A stretch of 64,000 nt of DNA from positions 310,001-374,000 of the forward strand of contig CAVONV010000021.1 in the NCBI GenBank assembly GCA_963697355.1, in the 5' to 3' direction. Source of the DNA: CAVONV01 sp963697355. GTDB taxonomy: Bacteria > Acidobacteriota > Vicinamibacteria > Marinacidobacterales > DATDRI01. The translations under genes were made by a program, and so were the position numbers. Within the stretch, counting starts at the first letter, position 1. The number at the start of each line of letters is the position of its first letter. Positions 58,570-64,000 of this stretch are shown in pieces. The notes below the pieces were generated by a model that searched no databases, was not told the origin of the DNA, and saw only the letters and a program-made list of their open reading frames with translations.

Positions 58570-59472
58570 ATGCTTCGATTGATTTGGACCTTAAGTCTCA
58601 TGACCTTTGTGTCGGCATCAGCTTCGCTTGCCGACATCCTGGTTTTCACCGACGGCAGTCAGATGGAGGTCCAGAAATACGAGGTCAAGGAAGGGGTGGT
58701 CTTGATGACCACTCTCGACGGCCAGCTTCGCTCGGTACCCAAGAGTTACGTCGACATCATATCGACCGAAAAAGCGAACCGTCGCCCGCCCGATTCTCCG
58801 CGCGTCGAGCAACAACCAACAACCCCTCGACCAGAAACCGTACCTCCCTCACCCAAGGAGCCGCCTGCACCCAAGGAGTCTCCGACCATCGAATCATCTC
58901 AGCCGAACACGATCGCACCCGAGAAACCCGCGACGAGAACGGCCCCAGCGGTTCCAACATCGACGGTGCGGAACCCGCTGACCCCGCCGCCTGTTTGGAC
59001 GGACGAGGAGCTCAAGGTGAGTTTGGTGATACCGTCGTCGGCTTGGAGTGTGGAGACACAGACGGACTCATTCGACGTTGCCGTTCGCTTGAGCAATGTC
59101 GATACGGGAGCGCGAGCTACGCTAGCACTCGTCCGCAAGCGCATGCGGGATTTTGGGGATTTTCAGGAAGTGGTCCGCGAAATCGAGACTTCGCTGGCTT
59201 CATCACAAGGCCATCAATCTCTGGGGACTGGTCTCCTGACAGTCGATCCCTACACGGCCCACGAGTTCCGCTACCTGAAAACTACCGACGGGATGACCTA
59301 CTATACGCGGATGGTTGTTTACTATTCGCGAGACCTTGCCTATGTCCTCAGTTTGACCTGTTTGCAGGATGCCCTCGAGCAGACCGAAGAGGATTTCGAT
59401 GCGCTTGTGAGCGGTCTCGTCATCAAGAAAGTTCGGAAGGACATCACGCCCAAGGGGGTCCCCCGGAGCTAG
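58570..59472 (+). CDS. Secreted protein of unknown function with Pro-rich linker, 300 aa
   Basis: Signal peptide of about 20 residues (LIWTLSLMTFVSASASLA before DI). A short N-terminal domain (ILVFTDGSQMEVQKYEVKEG, VVLMTTLDGQLRSVPKSYVD) looks like the small beta-module seen in periplasmic Acidobacteriota proteins. Then a Pro/Thr/Ser/Glu-rich linker (about 65-140) and a C-terminal alpha/beta domain (LKVSLVIPSSAWSVETQTDS; ARATLALVRKRMRDFGDF; YRLKTTDGMTYYTRMVVYYS-like). No enzyme motif seen. ATG 58570 with AAGGG upstream. Confidence 0.75.
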   Translation: MLRLIWTLSLMTFVSASASLADILVFTDGSQMEVQKYEVKEGVVLMTTLDGQLRSVPKSYVDIISTEKANRRPPDSPRVEQQPTTPRPETVPPSPKEPPAPKESPTIESSQPNTIAPEKPATRTAPAVPTSTVRNPLTPPPVWTDEELKVSLVIPSSAWSVETQTDSFDVAVRLSNVDTGARATLALVRKRMRDFGDFQEVVREIETSLASSQGHQSLGTGLLTVDPYTAHEFRYLKTTDGMTYYTRMVVYYSRDLAYVLSLTCLQDALEQTEEDFDALVSGLVIKKVRKDITPKGVPRS

Positions 59473-59669
59473 TTCTTTCATCAGATCAATCAGTCTACCG
59501 CATCGAAGTTCTGGAGTGGTTGCGAAGATCGCCTCGGAAGAGCGGCGGCAAGCTCGACAACGGCCACGTCGCAAGCCGTCCAGACTTCGGCCAGCAAGAA
59601 GGCACGAGTCGGACTCACCTGCGCGAGCCCCACAAATGTTTCTGCTCTCCACGCGGGAGTTGCTAGCCC

Positions 59670-62147
59670 GTGTCGAGGGTGCCGGCAAAATCCCGAGGTC
59701 GCCTTCACCAGAGCGACCATCCGAAAAAAAAGACGAGGCTTTTCACCTTACAGAGTCGCGCCCCCGCAGGTGCCGCCGTCGTTGCGTTCATCCTGGGGGC
59801 TGTTTCCAACCCCTCTATCGACCCTCAGTGGGCTCTTATTGGGTCCTTCATTTTGCTCGCCGTGGCGACACTGCTCGGGGTGAAACAGAAATTAGTGCTC
59901 GCTACGACGTTCCTGTTAGGGGGCTTTTTTACCTTGGGGTCTTCCTCTTATGGGATTGTGGACCGGAAAATCGACCGCCAACCGCTGCGCCGGTTCTATG
60001 ATTCCCAGCGAGATGCATTTTGGGAAGCGCCCGTTCTCGTGGAGGGTCGGCTCAGAAAAGAACCACGTTCAGAGATGGATACCACCGCGATGACACTGTC
60101 TGTCGAGCGTCTCGTGCTCCAAGGCCGTGAGAGCCGTTTGCCTGGAGGATTGAGGGTGAATGTGGGGGGTGACGAGAGGTTCCGGGCAAGACTCGACGAG
60201 CTTCGTACCGGTGACGGCATTCGGCTCTGGGCTTCCTTGAGGCGGCCCCGTGGATACGGCAACCCGGGGGCCTTCGATATTGCGGGTTACTACAGAAGGA
60301 ACGGCGTCACGCTTACAGGCTCAGTCAAGAGCGCCCTTCTGGTGGAACGACACACACGTGCTCCTTGGTGGAAGAGCCTGAGCTCCAGGTTGCGATCGCA
60401 GGTCCGCAGAAGTATCGGGAGGGCTTTCGAAGGCGTGGTTGGACGAGATAGCGAGGTGCCTGGAGTGGTACTAGCTCTCCTGATAGGAGATCGCTCCCTT
60501 CTTCCTCCCTGGGCGAGTGATCTGTACCAAAGGGCGGGCACCTTTCACGTGATGGCTATCAGTGGCGCGCATGTGGGTTTGTTCTCTTGGTTACTATACG
60601 GTGCGCTGCGAAGGGGTGGGGTCGATCAGAAGCCGGCGCTGGTCTTCCTGTTCGTGGCTCTGCCGATGTACGCATCTTTGTGCGGAGGTCGACCTTCGGT
60701 TGTGCGCGCCGTCGTGATGTGCCTCTGTATTTCCGCCGCCAAGCTACTCAGTGTCGACTCGCCGGGACTCAACGGACTGGCACTCTCGGCGCTCCTCCTC
60801 TTGGCGGTCCGTCCCATGGATCTTCATAACCCAGGTTTTCAGCTCTCTTTTCTGGCGACTTGCAGCATTCTAGCTTTTGCTGGTCTCGTGGCCGGCAAAC
60901 TGACGCCTAGTTTGGGACGGATTGGCGACTGGTTGGGGTTGTCTTTGGCCGCTCAGATTGGGATTGTGCCCATCCTGGCCTGGCATTTCCTACGGTTGAC
61001 TCCAGCCGCAGTGATCGCCAATCTTGTGGCCTTGCCTTTGGCGGGTGCATTGATGGTCGTTGGTGCCGCCGTTCTTCTTTTTGCGCCGCTTCCGTGGATC
61101 GGTGAGGGGACGGCATGGTTGGCTTGGATTTTGGTGAAGAGTCTGACTCTGAGCTCCAAGGTCGCCGTCGCATTTCCTTGGGGCTCGTTTCGTGTGCCTC
61201 ATCCGGGCCTGTGGTGGATGCTCACCTATGCTTCGGCCTTTGGTGTCGCGGTCATAGCTCGCGGAGCATGGCGTGGTTTGATGATCACCCTGTTGGCTCT
61301 TCTAGCCTTCTTGCTTGCCGTCCGGCCTTCGCCGCCGACACCATCAAAGTGCCTACGCGTCACGGCTTTTGATGTGGGGCATGGTGATTCTCTCCTGCTG
61401 GAGCTCCCTGGCGGCGGAAGGTTGCTGGTGGACGGAGGCGGCTCTTTCAGTCGGTCTTTTGATCTAGGGGAGGGCGTTCTCGTGCCGGCACTGTTGTCTC
61501 GAGGCATTCGCGACCTCGATGGCATCGTCGTGACTCATGCTGATTTTGATCACATCGGCGGACTACCCGCGGTCATTTCAGGCCTGCGCGTCAGGCGCCT
61601 CTGGGGTGGAGAACCCGACTGGCAAAACGAAGCCTATCGCAAGCTGATCGCTCGATCACGAGAACAAGGGGTTGAGTTTGGGCGGCTCCGAGAAGGCGAC
61701 GAGCTTATTCGGGGCGAGGTCCGAGTGGGTGTACTCAATGCGGGAAGTACCGACGATTTCGTTGGCAATGAAAGCTCCCTCATTCTGCTTGTTTCCTATG
61801 GGCGGGCTCGTCTGCTTTTAACCGGCGATGCCGGCGCGAGTGTCGAGACGAAAATGCTCCATCTCGGCCGGGTCCGTCATGTGGATGTGCTCAAAGTGGG
61901 ACATCACGGTAGCGGTGGCTCGACCACGGTGCCGTTTCTCGAAGCCGTTTCGCCGCGCCTGGCGTTGATTTCTGCGCCATCAACGGGGTTTCTTCGTCTT
62001 CCATCACCGAAGGTTCTTCGGCGCCTGAGACAACGCGGTATCGCGACGGTGCGTACCGACCGCGACGGCGCCATCACCGTTTCTATCGACAAACACGCCA
62101 ACATCTCCGTGGAGACATTTCGTGCTTCCCGGGGATCATCATTCTGA
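59670..62147 (+). CDS. comEC: ComEC/Rec2-type DNA internalisation protein
   Basis: 825 aa, full length. N-terminal helices and OB-like domain (ASLRRPRGYGNPGAFDIAGY), competence membrane domain (GDRSLLPPWASDLYQRAGTF, HVMAISGAHVGLFSWLLYGA, HNPGFQLSFLATCSILAF), and a C-terminal metallo-beta-lactamase domain (FDVGHGDSLLLELPGGGRLL; VVTHADFDHIGGLPAVI with HxDxDH; KVGHHGSGGSTTV). ComEC is the inner-membrane channel for single-stranded DNA in natural transformation. No other com or pil genes are in the window. Start GTG 59670 with GGAG about 12 bases upstream. Stop overlaps the convergent mazG by nine bases. Confidence 0.93.
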   Translation: MSRVPAKSRGRLHQSDHPKKKTRLFTLQSRAPAGAAVVAFILGAVSNPSIDPQWALIGSFILLAVATLLGVKQKLVLATTFLLGGFFTLGSSSYGIVDRKIDRQPLRRFYDSQRDAFWEAPVLVEGRLRKEPRSEMDTTAMTLSVERLVLQGRESRLPGGLRVNVGGDERFRARLDELRTGDGIRLWASLRRPRGYGNPGAFDIAGYYRRNGVTLTGSVKSALLVERHTRAPWWKSLSSRLRSQVRRSIGRAFEGVVGRDSEVPGVVLALLIGDRSLLPPWASDLYQRAGTFHVMAISGAHVGLFSWLLYGALRRGGVDQKPALVFLFVALPMYASLCGGRPSVVRAVVMCLCISAAKLLSVDSPGLNGLALSALLLLAVRPMDLHNPGFQLSFLATCSILAFAGLVAGKLTPSLGRIGDWLGLSLAAQIGIVPILAWHFLRLTPAAVIANLVALPLAGALMVVGAAVLLFAPLPWIGEGTAWLAWILVKSLTLSSKVAVAFPWGSFRVPHPGLWWMLTYASAFGVAVIARGAWRGLMITLLALLAFLLAVRPSPPTPSKCLRVTAFDVGHGDSLLLELPGGGRLLVDGGGSFSRSFDLGEGVLVPALLSRGIRDLDGIVVTHADFDHIGGLPAVISGLRVRRLWGGEPDWQNEAYRKLIARSREQGVEFGRLREGDELIRGEVRVGVLNAGSTDDFVGNESSLILLVSYGRARLLLTGDAGASVETKMLHLGRVRHVDVLKVGHHGSGGSTTVPFLEAVSPRLALISAPSTGFLRLPSPKVLRRLRQRGIATVRTDRDGAITVSIDKHANISVETFRASRGSSF

Positions 62148-62945
62148 GTTCTTGGGTTCTTGAGTACTTGAGTTCTTTACTTTTGCTTCCTGCCATAGCT
62201 CCTCCATTTCATCCATGCCAGCCTCCGCAACGGTCTGGTTCCGTTCTGCGAGTCGCTTCTCCATGTGATGAAAACGATCGACGAACTTACGATTGGTGGA
62301 TTCGAGTGCCATCTCCGGATCGACATCCAGATGTCGGGCGAGATTCACCAGAACGAACATGAGGTCACCTAGTTCTTCCGCCAAAGATGCAGGATCATTG
62401 GAACCTCGGGCTTTCTCGAGCTCGCGGACTTCCTCCGAAAGTTTGTCGAGAACTTCATCTGCCGATTTCCAGTCGAATCCAGCACGGGCCGCTCGAGCCG
62501 AAAGCTTCTGCGCCCTTACGAGAGCCGGCAATGCCCGTGGAACATCCTCGAGCAATGACTTCGACGGTTTCTTTTCCGATTCCTTGATTTCTTCCCAGCG
62601 GGCCAGAGCCTCTTCGGAGTCGCGGGCCTTCTTTGACCGAAAAACGTGAGGGTGGCGCCGAATGAGCTTCTGTTGGAGGGTGCTCATCACATCCTGGATC
62701 GTGAATTGAGCTTGCTCGGTACAGATTTGCGAGACGAAGAGCACTTCCAGCAACAGATCGCCGAGCTCCTCGCGAATGTCCGAAGGGTGAGACTGGTCTA
62801 TGGCATCCACGAGCTCATACGCCTCCTCCAGAATGAAAGGGCGCAGAGACTCCAATGTTTGCTCTTTGTCCCAAGGACAGCCATTAGGCGCGCGTAGCCG
62901 TGCCATGAGGTCGACCAGTTTCTCGAAATCGGCTCCTATAGTCAT
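62139..62945 (-). CDS. mazG: Nucleoside triphosphate pyrophosphohydrolase MazG
   Basis: 268 aa, two-domain MazG: LRAPNGCPWDKEQTLESLRP, EEAYELVDAI with the EExx helices, EELGDLLLEVLFVSQI, and a second domain with EEVRELEKA and EELGDLMFVLVNLARHL. It hydrolyses (d)NTPs to NMP and PPi, house-cleaning or controlling ppGpp-linked stress. Its last ten residues (SSTQEPKNSE) are encoded by a family A repeat, and its end overlaps that of comEC in convergent orientation. Confidence 0.95.
   Translation of the reverse strand: MTIGADFEKLVDLMARLRAPNGCPWDKEQTLESLRPFILEEAYELVDAIDQSHPSDIREELGDLLLEVLFVSQICTEQAQFTIQDVMSTLQQKLIRRHPHVFRSKKARDSEEALARWEEIKESEKKPSKSLLEDVPRALPALVRAQKLSARAARAGFDWKSADEVLDKLSEEVRELEKARGSNDPASLAEELGDLMFVLVNLARHLDVDPEMALESTNRKFVDRFHHMEKRLAERNQTVAEAGMDEMEELWQEAKVKNSSTQEPKNSE
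62143..62177. repeat. Family A repeat overlapping the convergent ends of comEC and mazG
   Basis: TTCTGAGTTCTTGGGTTCTT and GAGTACTTGAGTTCTT: four units. It contains the comEC stop codon on one strand and the mazG C-terminal codons on the other. Confidence 0.75.
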
Positions 62946-63032
62946 CTTGGCTCCTCGTATATGGTCGAAATGATGGGGCCTTATTGAATCGCAAGGGATA
63001 TGATAAACCCTGGTCCCGAATTCGTTTTCCTC

Positions 63033-63100
63033 GATTTACCGCAGGCATCGGCCTCGTGCGGGTAGCGCCGATTCCAGCGAATTTGAGTTCGCGGTAAATC
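63033..63100. other. Multibranched palindromic element between mazG and the DUF1844 gene
   Basis: A perfect 10-bp inverted repeat GATTTACCGC (63033-63042) / GCGGTAAATC (63091-63100) encloses a 6-bp hairpin ATCGGC (63047-63052) / GCCGAT (63067-63072) and a 5-bp one GCGAA (63077-63081) / TTCGC (63088-63092, overlapping the outer stem). This is a three-way-junction layout in 68 bases. No gene is seen in the rest of 62946-63289 apart from a promoter at 63135. Confidence 0.5.
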
Positions 63101-63134
63101 CCTTTGTCCGCATAAGATAGGGGTGTCAGATTGG

Positions 63135-63164
63135 TTGATCCGATTCTTCGCGTTATGCTATGAT
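63135..63164 (+). promoter_or_regulatory. Candidate promoter for the DUF1844 gene
   Basis: TTGATC (63135-63140), 18-bp spacer, TATGAT (63159-63164), leader about 120 bases. It lies about 35 bases downstream of the multibranched palindrome. Confidence 0.5.
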
Positions 63165-63289
63165 CCAGTTTCATCCCTGGACCGCTGTGATGCGCGTCAC
63201 TTGTTTCCCGATCCTCGAGGTGGAAGTCGGGTAAAGTCATGGGAAATAGGCAGCAAACCTGAAGTCACAGAAGAAGATGCAATTGTGCC

Positions 63290-63751
63290 ATGAGTGAATC
63301 GGAAGACGGAACCAAAGGATTCAAGGTAACCGATCGACGTAAGTTCACTGCCGACGGGGATATTCGCTCCGAGGCGGTGGAAACCAAAGAAGAGCAAACG
63401 ACGACGGAACCGGTGTCCGATGTGCCACAGCCTGACGCGGATCCGGCCGAGTCTGGGGCTCGAGAGGCCGAAAGGCCGCGTCACACGGAGACTCCTCCGG
63501 AGGTCGGTTTCGTGGATTTGGTCCACATGTTGGTTAGCAACGCGTTGATGCAACTTGGCGACCTGCCCGATCCGGTTTCGGGAGAGAACGTGGAGAACCT
63601 GCAGGGTGTTCAGGTCATGATCGGCTTCCTTGAGATGTTGCAGGAGAAGACAAAAGGCAACCTCAGCAAAGAAGAAGTCAAAATCCTCGACAACGTACTC
63701 TATGACCTGCGCATGCGGTTCCTGGCAAAGACCAACCTGATTAAAAGCTGA
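63290..63751 (+). CDS. DUF1844 domain protein, 153 aa
   Basis: Residues about 75-150 match DUF1844: VGFVDLVHMLVSNALMQLGD, LQGVQVMIGFLEMLQEKTKG, NLSKEEVKILDNVLYDLRMR. The first 70 residues are an acidic, low-complexity tail. Function unknown; the family is cytosolic, widespread in Acidobacteriota, Planctomycetota and Deltaproteobacteria-related groups, and often next to export or TPR-type proteins. Six bases separate it from a secreted protein gene starting at 63757. Confidence 0.88.
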   Translation: MSESEDGTKGFKVTDRRKFTADGDIRSEAVETKEEQTTTEPVSDVPQPDADPAESGAREAERPRHTETPPEVGFVDLVHMLVSNALMQLGDLPDPVSGENVENLQGVQVMIGFLEMLQEKTKGNLSKEEVKILDNVLYDLRMRFLAKTNLIKS

Positions 63752-63756
63752 GGCTC

Positions 63757-64000
63757 GTGACCTTCCAGAATCAAGCCTGGTTGAGAACAACCCGTCTACT
63801 ACTGGGTAGTCTCGTCCTGACAGTGGGGGCGAACATCCTTTCTCCGGGCGACTTAACGGCCTATGGTTCCCAGAGTGAGACGGCCGTTGCCGGCGGGCAG
63901 GAGCCCATCAGTCTGGCGTTCCAACCTACTTACACGGCGTCATTCGACCACTATTGGACCCGCTACATCGATGCGGAGAGAAGAGGTGACTCGCAGCAGG
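63757..64000 (+). CDS. Secreted protein, 5' part only
   Basis: GTG 63757 opens a frame that stays open to the window end (81 residues). The N-terminus has a basic segment and a hydrophobic core (LLLGSLVLTVGANIL) suiting a signal peptide; the mature start reads YTASFDHYWTRYIDAERRGD. Its spacing after the DUF1844 stop suggests one transcript. Too short to identify. Confidence 0.55.
   Translation, partial: MTFQNQAWLRTTRLLLGSLVLTVGANILSPGDLTAYGSQSETAVAGGQEPISLAFQPTYTASFDHYWTRYIDAERRGDSQQ

Noticed and set aside
58524..59666. A 380-residue plus-strand frame overlapping the secreted protein gene
   Set aside because: It is a shadow of the gene at 58570-59472: low-complexity Arg/Ser-rich composition, no ribosome site and no recognisable domain, while the other frame has a signal peptide.
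1..64000. tRNA, rRNA, tmRNA, SRP RNA or RNase P RNA genes
   Set aside because: I looked through the gaps for their consensus segments and found none; a covariance-model search would be needed to be sure.

Overview
The window looks like ordinary chromosome from a Gram-negative heterotroph, most probably a member of the Acidobacteriota. That placement is inference from gene content: a TonB-dependent receptor with an N-terminal carboxypeptidase-regulatory-like domain, a CBM9/DUF5916 outer-membrane protein, a large secreted PIG-L deacetylase with a ThuA-like tail, Asp-box propeller proteins, a TPR-linked Hanks kinase, fused IcmF and a LolA/ABC operon. No rRNA, tRNA, transposase, phage gene or CRISPR array was recognised. 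Gene order around scpA-scpB-rluB-cmk-rpsA-HU follows the usual bacterial core arrangement.

Layout. 1-7.0 kb: the 5' part of a haem-binding/di-haem peroxidase, a small 2Fe-2S protein, a predicted secreted HipA/PI3K/Fam20C-like kinase, a DUF5916 barrel protein, a NicO-type metal transporter and an SLC13/DASS anion transporter. 7.2-16.4 kb: a 52-residue membrane protein coupled to a sodium:solute symporter, a TPR plus Ser/Thr kinase protein, a ClC channel, then a tightly packed run dtd / Asp-box propeller / CPBP protease / dapF. 16.4-27.2 kb: a DUF4398-like lipoprotein, a GntR regulator divergent from the TonB receptor, purB, a GlmS-like SIS isomerase, the PIG-L protein and a decayed ORF. 27.3-31.0 kb: an F420/PPOX protein, a double cyclic-nucleotide-binding protein, and a pterin-type operon queD-folE-SDR followed by a YjbQ gene. 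31.0-35.4 kb: a structured intergenic region, an ABC permease/ATPase/LolA operon and a radical SAM protein. 35.6-47.2 kb: uvrC, an M50 protease, trpS, scpA, scpB, a pseudouridine synthase, cmk, rpsA, HU and a class III cyclase. 47.3-56.2 kb: a Tat-lipoprotein amidase, a family 9 glycosyltransferase, icmF plus a separate B12-binding subunit, and a receiver-domain protein. 56.3-64 kb: a hypothetical gene, a TRAM/RumA rRNA methyltransferase, a secreted protein, comEC, mazG, DUF1844 and the start of a secreted protein.

Three things stand out beyond the gene list. First, several dispersed short-repeat families (an AAGAACTC-type octamer family, a GGAGAAAGTA family, a GCGAAGGCGGA family, a GCAGTCAA family) fill the gaps between operons, and some copies run into reading frames and supply protein ends. 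Second, conserved genes carry single frameshifts (trpS, the receiver-domain gene, probably the rpsA tail), which suggests uncorrected indels in the assembly rather than gene death. Third, several intergenic segments have strong symmetry or structure: an operator-like palindrome on the -10 box between gntR and the TonB receptor, a branched hairpin ending in T5 before the LolA operon, and a 10-bp-closed multibranch element before the DUF1844 gene.
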